A stretch of 64,000 nucleotides of DNA from Roseiarcus sp963753135 (lineage in GTDB: Bacteria > Pseudomonadota > Alphaproteobacteria > Rhizobiales > Beijerinckiaceae), in assembly GCA_963753135.1 (NCBI GenBank), contig CAVWBA010000017.1, positions 62,001 through 126,000 on the forward strand, in the 5' to 3' direction. The notes beneath the pieces were generated by a model. It saw only the letters and a list, made by a program, of their open reading frames with translations, had not been told where the DNA came from and did no database searches. How positions within the stretch are numbered: position 1 is the first letter of the stretch; every line of letters begins with the position of its first letter. A program made the translations under genes and the position numbers. Below are positions 54,758-63,936 of this stretch, piece after piece.

Positions 54758-56185
54758 TCAGCGCGCAACGCCCGCCACCGCGGTGAACTCCTTATAGCGC
54801 TTGAGCGCGCGCGCGTCCGCAGGGAACGGGTCGCGCTTGACGAAACGGCCGCGTCCGAGCTCCGCCTGCACCACCCCGTCGCGGAACACGACTTCGCCAC
54901 GCGAGAGGGTGTACCGGGGCAGCCCCGTCACCTTGGTTCCCTCGAAGACATTGTAGTCGATAACCGAGACTTGCGACCTCGCCGAGATCGTCTTGCCCGC
55001 CTTCGGATCCCAAACTGTCACGTCCGCATCCGAACCCGGCAGGATCGCGCCCTTGCGCGGATAGAGGTTCAAGATGCGCGCGATGTTGGTCGAGGTCGCG
55101 GCGACGAACTCGTTCGGGGTGAGCCGCCCGGTTTCGACGCCATAAGTCCACAAGACCGGCATCCGGTCCTCAAGCCCGCCGGTGCCGTTCGGAATCTTGG
55201 TGAAGTCGGTTAAGCCCAGTTCCTTCTGCTTGGTGGTGAAGGCGCAATGGTCGGTCGCCACCACTTGCAGCGATCCGGCGCGCAGGCCGTTCCATAAGTC
55301 GTCCTGATGCTTCTTGTCGCGGAACGGCGGCGACATGACGCGCCGCGCCGCGTGCTTCCAGTCCTGGTTGTAATATTCGCTCTCGTCGAGCACGAGATGT
55401 TGGATGAGCGGCTCGCCATAGACGCGCTTCCCCAAAGCGCGCGCGCGCCGGATCGCCTCGTGCGCCTCCATGCAGGAGGTGTGCACGATGTAGAGCGGAA
55501 CGCCCGCCTGGTCGGCGAGCATGATGGCGCGATTGGCCGCCTCGCCCTCGACCTCCGGCGGACGAGAGAGCGCGTGCCCCTCCGGGCCGGTTATGCCTTT
55601 CGCCAGATAGTGCTTCTGCAGCGCGGCGACGACTTCGCCGTTCTCGGCATGGACGAGCGGCATCGCGCCGAGTTCGGCGCAGCGCGAGAACGAGGCGAAC
55701 ATCTGTTCGTCGTCGACCATCAGCGCGCCCTTGTAGGCCATGAAATGCTTGAACGTGGTCACGCCCGCCTTGACCACCTTGGCCATGTCCTCGCGCACCG
55801 AATCGTCCCAGTAGGTGATGCACATGTGATAGGAATAGTCGCAGACCGCGTCCTTCGAGCGCTTCTGCCAGTCGGCGAAGGCCTCCATCAGCGGCTGGTT
55901 GCGGTTGGGGATGCAGAAGTCGAGGACCATCGTCGTGCCGCCCGACAAAGCCGCCTTGGCGCCGCTTTCGTAATTGTCGGCGGAGTTCGTGCCCATGAAG
56001 GGCATGTCGAGATGGGTGTGCGGATCGATCCCGCCCGGCAGGACGAAGCAGCCCTTGGCGTCGAGCGTGCTGTCTCCCTTCAGGCCCTCGCCGATCGCTT
56101 TGATGGTTTCACCTTCGACCAGCACGTCGGCCTTGTAGGTGCGGTCCGCGGCGACGATCGTTCCGCCTTCAATGACGAGCGACAT
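54758..56185 (-). CDS. hydA: Dihydropyrimidinase (D-hydantoinase)
   Basis: A 475-residue binuclear-zinc amidohydrolase that opens dihydrouracil or dihydrothymine rings (PydB step) and 5-substituted hydantoins. Metal ligands are H56 and H58 (DPHTHLD), the carboxylated lysine K152 (FMAYKG), H180 (VHAEN), H236 (YIVHTSC) and D313 (ATDHC). The fold ends with the usual beta-sandwich residues. It lies between the amidohydrolase gene and the transporter ATPase in one operon, downstream of a RutR box. Confidence 0.93.
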   Translation of the reverse strand: MSLVIEGGTIVAADRTYKADVLVEGETIKAIGEGLKGDSTLDAKGCFVLPGGIDPHTHLDMPFMGTNSADNYESGAKAALSGGTTMVLDFCIPNRNQPLMEAFADWQKRSKDAVCDYSYHMCITYWDDSVREDMAKVVKAGVTTFKHFMAYKGALMVDDEQMFASFSRCAELGAMPLVHAENGEVVAALQKHYLAKGITGPEGHALSRPPEVEGEAANRAIMLADQAGVPLYIVHTSCMEAHEAIRRARALGKRVYGEPLIQHLVLDESEYYNQDWKHAARRVMSPPFRDKKHQDDLWNGLRAGSLQVVATDHCAFTTKQKELGLTDFTKIPNGTGGLEDRMPVLWTYGVETGRLTPNEFVAATSTNIARILNLYPRKGAILPGSDADVTVWDPKAGKTISARSQVSVIDYNVFEGTKVTGLPRYTLSRGEVVFRDGVVQAELGRGRFVKRDPFPADARALKRYKEFTAVAGVAR

Positions 56186-56221
56186 TTTCCTGGTCTCCTG
56201 ATCCGCTAGCGGCGAGGCGGT

Positions 56222-56276
56222 TTCCCTTCTTCAGCTTCGCTGGGGAAGGTGGCGCGCAGCGCCGGATGGGGTATGG
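56222..56276. repeat. REP-like intergenic repeat, copy C
   Basis: Same unit as copy A (CGCTGGGGAAGGTGGCGCGC then GCGCCGGATGGGG), between the two hydrolase genes. Confidence 0.75.
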
Positions 56277-56346
56277 GCCACCGCTACGACGGAGGCCAGA
56301 CTGCACGGTCGACACCGCGAACTTGCATAGAGCCATACCTGCTTTC

Positions 56347-56440
56347 CACACCCCCATCCGGCCGCCCCATAGCCCGTCGAAAGACGGGCGTCTTTCGACG
56401 CCCTATGGCGCGTCCACCTTCCCCGCTTCGCGGAGAAGGG
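56347..56440. repeat. REP-like repeat, copy D, with a second repeat nested inside
   Basis: The inverted REP-like unit is split by about 40 bases (56371-56407) that match the hairpin unit of the large palindrome at 44816-44953. Two families of intergenic repeats are thus combined here. Confidence 0.65.
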
Positions 56441-57686
56441 TCACACGATCTCCGCCTTCTCCAGAACCGCATGCATCAGCACGTTGGCGCCGGCGGTCGC
56501 CCAATCCGGCTTGATGTCCTCGCTTTCATTATGGCTGACGCCATCGACGCAAGGCGTGAACACCATCGACGTCGGCGCGACGCGCGCCATATAGCAGGCG
56601 TCGTGGCCCGCGCCGGACACGATGTCGCGATGCGAATAGCCGAAATGCTTGGCCGCGCGCCGCACCGCCTCGACGCAAGCCTGATCGAAGGGGACCGGGG
56701 CGTAATAGAAGACCTGCTTCAAGTCGTAGGTGAGGCCGATCTTGCCCGCGATCGCCTTCACGCCTTCGTGCAAGGCGGCGTCCATGTCGCTCAAAGCAGC
56801 GTCGTCCGGATGCCGGAACTCGCAGGTCATGAACACTTCGCCCGGTATGACGTTGCGGGAATTCGGATAGGCGTTGAGCATGCCGACCGTCGAGACGCCG
56901 AGCGGCGCTTTCTTCAGGCCGATCGCATTCACAAGCTCCACGATCCGGGCGGCGCCGAGCAGCGCGTCCTTTCGGCGCGGCATGGGCGTCGAGCCGGCGT
57001 GGCTCTCAAATCCGGTCAAGCGAATTTCGTACCAGCGCTGCCCTTGTCCGTGAGTGACGACACCGACGTCGATCGATTCGTCCTCCAGGATCGGCCCCTG
57101 CTCGATATGCAGCTCGAAGAAGGCGTGCACCGGATGCGGCGCCTACGGGCTCGTCGCCCTTGAAGCCGATGCGCATGAGTTCATCGCCAAGCGCCTTGTC
57201 GTCGGCGTCCTTGCGCGAATAGGCGAACTCCTTGGTATAGACGCCAGCGAAAACGCCCGACGAGATCATCGCCGGGGCGTAGCGCGAACCCTCCTCGTTG
57301 GTCCAGTTGGCGACCTCGATTGGCCGCCGGGTGCGGATGTTGAGGTCGTTGAGCGAGCGCACGACCTCGAGCGCGCCGAGCACGCCAAGCGCGCCGTCGA
57401 ACTTGCCGCCGGTCGGCTGGGTGTCGAGGTGGCTGCCCATCATGACTGGAGCGAGCGAATTGTCCTCGCCGGGGCGGCGCGCGAACATGTTGCCCATCTC
57501 GTCGACCGCGACCGAACAGCCGGCGGCCTCGCACCATTTGCGGAACAATTCGCGGGACTGGCGGTCGAGATCGGTCAGCGTGAGGCGCTTGACGCCGCCT
57601 TTCGGAGTGGCGCCGATTTTCGCCATCTCCATGAGCGAGTCCCAAAGCCTCGCTCCGTCGATGCGAACATTCGACAAATCAGCCAT
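56441..57686 (-). CDS. Zn-dependent hydantoinase/carbamoylase-family hydrolase (M20), frameshifted
   Basis: About 415 residues of a peptidase M20-type amidohydrolase, the family of beta-ureidopropionase, N-carbamoyl-amino-acid hydrolase and allantoate amidohydrolase. The N-terminal frame from ATG 57686 has MMGSHLDTQPTGGKFDG and NWTNEEGSRY (metal ligands). A frame change near 57140 joins GFKGDEPVG to HPVHAFFELHIEQGP, then FESHAGSTPMPRRKDAL and GAGHDACYMA. Placement beside dihydropyrimidinase favours the PydC step, releasing beta-alanine, CO2 and ammonia. First gene after the RutR box. Confidence 0.85.
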
Positions 57687-57728
57687 TCCCGGGCGCTCCC
57701 AACATGTCGGCTAGTGCTTATTATAGCT

Positions 57729-57744
57729 TTGACCAAATGGTCAA
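57729..57744. promoter_or_regulatory. RutR operator
   Basis: TTGACCAAATGGTCAA is a perfect palindrome that matches the known RutR box, TTGACCA-N2-TGGTCAA. It lies midway between the divergent hydrolase gene (start 57686) and the TetR-type gene (start 57878). TATTAT/TATAGC next to it could be -10 elements. RutR releases DNA on binding uracil or thymine, so the operon should be pyrimidine-induced. Confidence 0.9.
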
Positions 57745-57877
57745 ACGCCGTACCCTTTGGGGACGACGCTCACAAAATTGGCGCCGCCGCCCGTCATATC
57801 GCGCGAGCGCCGCCGGCGTTTGCAGCGCCTTGACATGGGACCCGCGAAACGGGGAAACGCCATGTTCGAGGGACCTC

Positions 57878-58553
57878 ATGGCGCGTCGCAAAACGAGACC
57901 GACTATCCGGGAGGAAACCGAGCGCGCGCTCCTCGAGGCGGCCGAGGGGGTGTTCGCCGAGCAAGGATTTAAGGGCGCGACGACTGCGGCGATCGCGCAG
58001 CGCGCCGGCGTTCCAAAAGCGAATCTGCATTATTATTTCCCGACTAAGGAGGGACTTTACCGTTCGGTGATCGAGCGGGTGCTGACGGCATGGCTCGCCG
58101 CGGCTTCTTCCTTCGATACGAGCGACGATCCGCGGCTTGCGCTTTCGGCCTATATCGGGGCGAAGATGGATCTTGCGCGTGAGATGCCGCTCGCAACCCG
58201 CATCTGGTCGGCGGAGATCATGCGCGGGGCGCCGATGATCCAGGATTTCCTTGACAGCACGCTGAGCGAATGGGTCGCGTCGCGCGAGCGGGTGGTCAAG
58301 CGCTGGATCGCCGGGGGCAAGCTCAAGCCGATCGAGCCCAAGTTCCTATTCTACATGATCTGGGCGACGACGCAGCAATACGCCAACGCGGCGCATGAAA
58401 TGGCCACCCTCAATAGGGGCCGCCCGCTGGACGACCGCGCCTTTGAGCGCGCGAAAACGAGAAGTGACCGAGATCATCCTGCGCGGGGTGGCCGCCGGCG
58501 GTGGAGTCCGGTTCTGTCGCCGTTTCTCCGGCGGACTCCCGTCATCACGATGA
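57878..58553 (+). CDS. rutR: RutR-like TetR-family regulator (frameshift near end)
   Basis: A pyrimidine-responsive TetR regulator of about 225 residues. The HTH is in GATTAAIAQRAGVPKANLHYYFPTKEGLYRSV (about 32-65), very close to the RutR recognition helix. The ligand domain has KFLFYMIWATTQQYA, as in RutR. Near 58457 a run of four A in place of three moves the frame; corrected, the end reads KREVTEIILRGVAAGG with stop 58551-58553. As given, the frame runs on to 58642. The divergent RutR box supports the name. Confidence 0.85.
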
Positions 58554-58662
58554 ATTCAACCTTCTGTCTAGTCGCCTTGGTGCAACGCAACGCATATATC
58601 CGGGCTTCGGGTTGGATCACGGCGCTATTTGCCTCGGCGTGAGGCGCGCAGGAGGCAAGCAA

Positions 58663-58926
58663 ATGGGACGAACGATCTGTCTGCGGATCGCGCTTGGCGC
58701 CGGGTTGGCTTGTTCCGTCGCCGGATGCCAAACTGAGAGCCGAAACATTCCCGTGATGACGCTGCAACAGGCGAACCAGCTCCCCCCGAGCCAGGTGCCG
58801 AGGATCTTCAGAGATCCTACCAATCCGTACGGCTACCCTTACAACGTCCACGAGACGGACGGACTGAGCCGCAATCCAGACGACTGCATCCGTTGGGGCT
58901 GCATCGACACCGGCGGAAACAAGTGA
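58663..58926 (+). CDS. Small lipoprotein
   Basis: An 87-residue exported lipoprotein. ATG 58663 has a perfect AGGAGG upstream. The signal peptide ends in the lipobox VAG-C (Cys 22). The mature part is short and rich in Pro, Asn and Asp, with a cysteine pair in DDCIRWGCIDTGG. Function unknown. Confidence 0.75.
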   Translation: MGRTICLRIALGAGLACSVAGCQTESRNIPVMTLQQANQLPPSQVPRIFRDPTNPYGYPYNVHETDGLSRNPDDCIRWGCIDTGGNK

Positions 58927-59133
58927 TGGAGCGCTAAGGCCGCCGAAGCCTTCAGAACGATCCCTCCCTATAGCGACGACAATCCGCCGATGAGCCGTGG
59001 GGAGACGCGCGATGCCCCCGGCGCCGGTGCAATCCGGTCTGTTCCCGCTTGCGAACTGCGGTTCCCGCTTCAGGCTCCTTCAGGCCGACCTGGGCGTGCG
59101 TGTGTGGGGTGTGGAAAGACCTTTGGGCGGGCC

Positions 59134-59162
59134 TTGACAGCGATATATTTATCTTAACATAT
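59134..59162 (+). promoter_or_regulatory. Sigma-70-type promoter of the 59-kb barrel gene
   Basis: TTGACA (59134-59139), a 17-base AT-rich spacer, then ACATAT (59157-59162). It is 41 bases before the gene start at 59204. Confidence 0.6.
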
Positions 59163-59203
59163 CGTCAGCCGGGGGCAGTTGCCATGCAACATAGGCGGGG
59201 CAC

Positions 59204-60214
59204 ATGAAAAGCGACGCGCGAAACCGGCGCAATCCATTGACAATTCGACGGCTCGGGGCGGCGGCGGGGGCCGTGATCGCGCTGGCTCCGCTTGGCGCGC
59301 ACGCCCAGAACGCGGCGCCGTCGTTAGCGCTTCCAGCCCTCGCGCCGCCGGCGAACGGACCGCTAAATTTCAATCCCCCGCCCGCCGTCGAGTCCTGGCT
59401 TGATATGGTTTCGGCCACGCAAGCGGCGCAGCCGAATTGGATGACGCCGCTCGTCACAGTCACGCCTCGCCTCGAACAAGAGTTGCGGGCCGATTTCTAT
59501 GGCCAGCAAAACGGGACCGGAAGCCAGGGGAACGGCCAACGCATCGACAATTACGGAGGGCCAGGCGGCTTCAGGGTGGAGTTCATTCCCGCCTATAATC
59601 TCGAGATCATTGTGGCGGCGCCGCCTTACGCGGTCGCCAGCGGCCCCAAGGGGGATGCGTGGGGCTGGGGCGATTACCCGCTTTTCCTCGCCAAATACCG
59701 GTTCCTTTCCGCCAACAAGGACAATGGCGATTACATCGTCACCGGCTTCTTTCAGATGACGGAAGCGTTGAACACGGAAGGAAAGATTTCAAACCATGTT
59801 CTGACCGCGCAGCCGACTATCGCTGCAGGCAAGGGCTGGGGTGATTTTGATATTCAATCGACGCTCAGCGTGCAGATTCCCGTCCAGGGGCATGGTTCAC
59901 CCGGCAACACGCCGGAGATGAATAGGCAATCCTTCGGTGATCCCATACTTTGGAACACTGCCTTCCAGTATCATTTCATGCAGTATTTCTGGCCGCAACT
60001 CGAGGTCAACTACGAGTACTGGCCAAGTGGGGAGCACGTCGGCCTCAACCAAGTGTTGCTCACTCCGGGTATCATATTGGGACGCTTCAAGATTGGCCGG
60101 GACACCGCGACACGTCCGATCAACCTGATCATCGGCGCCGGATATCAGATGGCGGTGACGGCAAATCCGGTCACGAAGAACAATTTCGTCGCCACCATGC
60201 GGATCACCTTCTAG
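59204..60214 (+). CDS. Outer-membrane beta-barrel protein, function unknown
   Basis: A 336-residue exported protein with a basic start (MKSDARNRRN) and a signal peptide ending AHAQ near residue 35. About 30 Pro/Ala residues precede a barrel domain with strands such as FRVEFIPAYNLEIIVAAPPYAV, YIVTGFFQMTEAL and WPQLEVNYEYWPSG. The end MRITF supplies the terminal Phe. It resembles barrel proteins annotated as transporters for aromatic compounds, but this is a weak match. Confidence 0.6.
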   Translation: MKSDARNRRNPLTIRRLGAAAGAVIALAPLGAHAQNAAPSLALPALAPPANGPLNFNPPPAVESWLDMVSATQAAQPNWMTPLVTVTPRLEQELRADFYGQQNGTGSQGNGQRIDNYGGPGGFRVEFIPAYNLEIIVAAPPYAVASGPKGDAWGWGDYPLFLAKYRFLSANKDNGDYIVTGFFQMTEALNTEGKISNHVLTAQPTIAAGKGWGDFDIQSTLSVQIPVQGHGSPGNTPEMNRQSFGDPILWNTAFQYHFMQYFWPQLEVNYEYWPSGEHVGLNQVLLTPGIILGRFKIGRDTATRPINLIIGAGYQMAVTANPVTKNNFVATMRITF

Positions 60215-60400
60215 CTAAGCTAGGACGTGACGATGCGTCCCGACGCCCAATCACGTTCATGCGCATAAGCCTCCTGAACCAGCCGTTCGACCAATTCCGG
60301 CCTTGCAGACTCAAGGCGGTCATCTCCGTGCACGCAATTGAGTTTTGACGCTTAGCCAACGTTACCCCAAATCCGATCGCGCGGGCGGATGCGGTCCGAT

Positions 60401-61855
60401 TCAGAACTCCACCCGCACGCCTATCGTCGGGGCGAAGTTGACGCGATAGAGATAGCCGCTCGCCAACCCGCCCGTCACTTGCGACCACATGAAGCCGGCG
60501 TAAGTTGTGACGCGCTTTGAAGGGCGATAGTCGATCATGGCGGAATACGCGTTGAGGGCGCCGCGGCAGCTCGACGCAGAGAGGCCGCCATCCGTGCACG
60601 GGCTCGTGTTATAGTCGTTCTGGTAGTAGTGATAGTAAGCGGCGGCGATGTCGACGTCATCGCGAACGGCGTATTTCACGCCGGTCCAGAAGATCCTCAA
60701 AATTTTGTGCTCGGTATAGGCGGTCGCGTTTACGAAACCGGCCGGGACGGGATAGTTGCCGATCGCGGTGAAGCCGTTGGCGTAGGCGTCGCTCGGATTG
60801 GCGAAGAGAATGTATTCCCAGCCGGCGTAAATCGCCGCCCTGCCGAAGTCGTATCTCGCCGCCGCCATCCCGCTGGCCTTGTTGGAAAGTGTGGCTCTGA
60901 GACCATTCAAAGGCACGCCGGCGGGAAGAGGAAATTGGCCGAAGTTGGAGAGAGAAACCGCATCTTTCACCTTCTGACCAACGAGGTCGAATGTCAGAGG
61001 GCCGAAACGCCCTTCGACTTCGGTCGAGAACGCGCCGTTTGAACCATTGCCTTGATCGAAGCCGCCAAACTGATAGAGGGCGGCGAAGCGGAGCGGACCG
61101 GCGCCAACGTCGTATTTCACCGAAGTGTTGTAGCGGGCGTTCTCGGTGTCCCCGCCTCCACCCGCGATGTTCGAGACGCCGATCACCGAGAACGCTGGCG
61201 CCGCGCCCATGGCGTCGTAGTCGCCCAGACCCTGTAAGATCAGGGAGTTCTGGCGGCCGGCGGTCAGCGCGCCGAACGTCGGGTGGCTGAACCCCGCATA
61301 GGCCTCGGTGTTGAACAATTGCCCCGCGCGACTCGAATCGCCGTTTGCGGTTTGCTGATCAAGCGGCGTCGTATTGTTTTGAACCAGCGACTTCGGCCCG
61401 TTAGCCCGCTGCAAGGTGAAGGGATCAAAGCCGTTCTCGAACTTGAAGACGAGCGACCAGTCGGACGCGATCGGCTCCTTCCCCTTGACGCCGACATGCG
61501 ACTGTCCAAGCCCGTTCGGCACGATCGTATAGAGGGGTTGATTGCTGTTCTTCTTAATGAGCGTTTCAACCCCATTGGGATAATTGCCATTGAACGGGGC
61601 GCCGCGCGTCTCATAGCCGGCGCCGTAGTCGAGCCTGCCGTAAAGCGTGATGCCGTTCCAGGCGAGCGGGCAGTCATCGGGATCCGCGATCAGGAAGTCG
61701 TAGAGGCCCGCGAAACACGGATTCGTTGTCGGCGCGGTCGGCTGGACTGGCTTTGGCTGCTGGCTCGGCAAATCGGCCGCGCTCGCGTCACATGCCCAGA
61801 GGGCAACATACGCGAAAGAGCTGATGGCAATGCTGGCCGGCCTGATCAATCGCAC
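60401..61855 (-). CDS. Outer-membrane porin A
   Basis: A 484-residue porin of the Gram-negative type. The signal peptide covers residues 1-27 (ASA), then ADLPSQQPKPVQ, a Cys pair (NPCFAG, DDCPLAW), ITLYGRLDYGAGYETRG and a terminal strand ending GVRVEF. Internal repeats of TFGALTAGRQNSL type belong to the channel loop region. The GTG start at 61855 is the only in-frame start before the signal sequence. It is divergent from a related porin at 62362, and the two share 30-40% of residues by eye. Confidence 0.82.
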   Translation of the reverse strand: MRLIRPASIAISSFAYVALWACDASAADLPSQQPKPVQPTAPTTNPCFAGLYDFLIADPDDCPLAWNGITLYGRLDYGAGYETRGAPFNGNYPNGVETLIKKNSNQPLYTIVPNGLGQSHVGVKGKEPIASDWSLVFKFENGFDPFTLQRANGPKSLVQNNTTPLDQQTANGDSSRAGQLFNTEAYAGFSHPTFGALTAGRQNSLILQGLGDYDAMGAAPAFSVIGVSNIAGGGGDTENARYNTSVKYDVGAGPLRFAALYQFGGFDQGNGSNGAFSTEVEGRFGPLTFDLVGQKVKDAVSLSNFGQFPLPAGVPLNGLRATLSNKASGMAAARYDFGRAAIYAGWEYILFANPSDAYANGFTAIGNYPVPAGFVNATAYTEHKILRIFWTGVKYAVRDDVDIAAAYYHYYQNDYNTSPCTDGGLSASSCRGALNAYSAMIDYRPSKRVTTYAGFMWSQVTGGLASGYLYRVNFAPTIGVRVEF

Positions 61856-62361
61856 CCGAGTGAGTCATTCATATCAAGGGGATTGTAGTCGCCGATTAGG
61901 ATGCCGGCAGCAACAAAGTCGAGCGCGAAGGATGAAGCTATTTGTTTGTCCCTCACGGCAATTCGATTGACTTGCACCGACGACGGTCCATCGTGGCTGT
62001 GCTGCCTGTCGACGCGATTTCGGCAATTACTTTAACGGCGATCGGGCGCTTGTTCGGTCATAGTGAGGTCGCCGCCATACGCTAAAAAACCCGGCGCGGT
62101 TCTGCTATCTGGACTCGCGTCTGCGCGCGCCCGGACGCGACCTTTAGACGCGATCATATGGCTTTTGGACGCCGCCGTCTTAGGCGATATACACAACAAT
62201 ATACAATCGGGTCAGTTTGAGGCGAAGGGTTCTCGAGAAACCCGGCGCGGTTGGGATCGGCGCTCCCCCCGTGTCGACAATGGCGACGTAAGTTCGGAAG
62301 CCATTTCGGGCGACGGTGCAGAGCCGTGCGCGCGGGGCGATTGAGCTTGGGCGGCGAGCCA
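61856..62361. promoter_or_regulatory. Divergent porin intergenic region
   Basis: No gene in 506 bases. AAACCCGGCGCGGTT occurs twice in direct orientation (about 62087-62101 and 62238-62252), a possible paired regulator site. AT-rich TATACACAACAATATACAA (about 62190-62210) may contain the rightward promoter. Confidence 0.45.
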
Positions 62362-63936
62362 ATGAAAAGACTAGGAATCGCTTTATTCGCGATGGGACTT
62401 GCGAGCTTCGCTCAAGCGGCCGATCTGCCGACGACGAAAGCTCCCGCAGAGGCAAAGCCGAACTGCTTCGCAAGCTTCTGGACCTGGCTTAGTTCGTCCG
62501 CGAGCGACTGCCCGCTTAGCGCATATGGCGTTACGCTCTACGGCACACTCGACCTCAACGCCACTTATCTACACGAGGGCGTCGACAGGAGTCCGGCCGC
62601 CGACAAGGTCAACTACCGCATTCAAAGGAACGCCTACGAGAGCAAGTGGCTCGCTGGCTACAACGGCCTCAGCACGTCGGTGATCGGCCTCAAAATGAAG
62701 GAAGACCTTGCCCGCGTCGGACTGCCGGGCTGGTCGCTCATCGGCGTCCTCGAAGCGGGCGTCAATCCGTACTCGGGTATGTTCTTCAGCGGACCACGCT
62801 CGCTCGCGGATAACAATGCGAGGCCTGCTGGCGTTTCTCCCTTTCAGAACGCGAACTTCGACGGCAGCCGCGCCGGTCAGTGGGACAACTCGCAAGGATA
62901 CTTGGGCATCAGCAACCCGGTCTACGGCACTCTGACCTTCGGCCGAACCAATTCGCTCGCCCTCGATGTTACAGGGGCTTATGACCCGGTCGCGTCGACG
63001 GCCTTCTCCACGCTCGGCTTTTCAGCGGCGTTCGCCGGCTTTGGAAGCAGTCCGACGGCCCGCCCGAACACCGCCTTCACCTATCGCCTGACCTATCAAA
63101 ATTTTCGGGCGGCGGTTCAAGCGCAGGTCGGCGGCTACGGGATCGGCAACGCCTCAAACGGCATGTATCAGGGACAGCTCGGCGCAGACTTCGGATCGCT
63201 GTCACTCGACGGCGTTCTGAGTTGGGCGAATGACGCGGTCTCGTTGTCGAGCTTCGGCGGCTCGAACATCGCCTGCCTCACGCCAGCGAACTGCTTCATC
63301 AATGTGAACAACCAGTTCTTCGATCCCAACACGGTGCTCAGGGCGACGCTGTCCAATAACCTCGGCGGGGAAGTCGTCGCCAGATACAAATGGGACCCGT
63401 TCACGCTCTATGGCGGCTGGATTTACGCGCGGCAAATGAATCCGTCGGACGACTTTCTGACCGGCTTTCCGACCATCGCCCAGGGCATCTTCATCCCCCC
63501 GGGCTTCGTCAACAAGAGCGGCGTCTACACCAACCAGGCGGTGACGGCTAACAATTACGATATCCAGCGGATCCGGAACACGTTCTGGTTCGGCGCGAGG
63601 TGGAAGATACGAAGCGATCTCGAGGCTATGGGCGGCTTCTATTATCAAGGTCAGAACAACTTCAACACGAGCGCCTGCACGGGCTCCGGCGCCTTCATCA
63701 GCAGCAGCAAGTGTGCGGGAAGCCAGGCTGGATTGTCGTTCCTGCTCGACTGGAAGCCGGTCAAGCGCGTCGATATCTATGCCGGCGTATTGTTGAGCAA
63801 CGTTTATGGCGGCCTCGCCAACGGCTTCTTTTCGACCTCGACCGTCGTCATCCCTGGAACGGCGACGGTCCTTAACGTCAACACCGCACGTACGCAGAAC
63901 TATGACCCAACGGTCGGCATCCGCGTCCGCTTCTAA
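62362..63936 (+). CDS. Outer-membrane porin B
   Basis: A 524-residue porin. From ATG 62362 the signal peptide is MKRLGIALFAMGLASFAQA, followed by ADLPTTKAPAEAKPNCFASFW and SDCPLSAYGVTLYGTLDLN. It shares this layout with porin A: ADLP, a Cys pair and LYG strand. The constriction-loop region has YGTLTFGRTNSLALD, and the last strand ends VGIRVRF with terminal Phe. GGCGGCGAG lies before the ATG. Probably a general or substrate-selective channel. Confidence 0.85.
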   Translation: MKRLGIALFAMGLASFAQAADLPTTKAPAEAKPNCFASFWTWLSSSASDCPLSAYGVTLYGTLDLNATYLHEGVDRSPAADKVNYRIQRNAYESKWLAGYNGLSTSVIGLKMKEDLARVGLPGWSLIGVLEAGVNPYSGMFFSGPRSLADNNARPAGVSPFQNANFDGSRAGQWDNSQGYLGISNPVYGTLTFGRTNSLALDVTGAYDPVASTAFSTLGFSAAFAGFGSSPTARPNTAFTYRLTYQNFRAAVQAQVGGYGIGNASNGMYQGQLGADFGSLSLDGVLSWANDAVSLSSFGGSNIACLTPANCFINVNNQFFDPNTVLRATLSNNLGGEVVARYKWDPFTLYGGWIYARQMNPSDDFLTGFPTIAQGIFIPPGFVNKSGVYTNQAVTANNYDIQRIRNTFWFGARWKIRSDLEAMGGFYYQGQNNFNTSACTGSGAFISSSKCAGSQAGLSFLLDWKPVKRVDIYAGVLLSNVYGGLANGFFSTSTVVIPGTATVLNVNTARTQNYDPTVGIRVRF

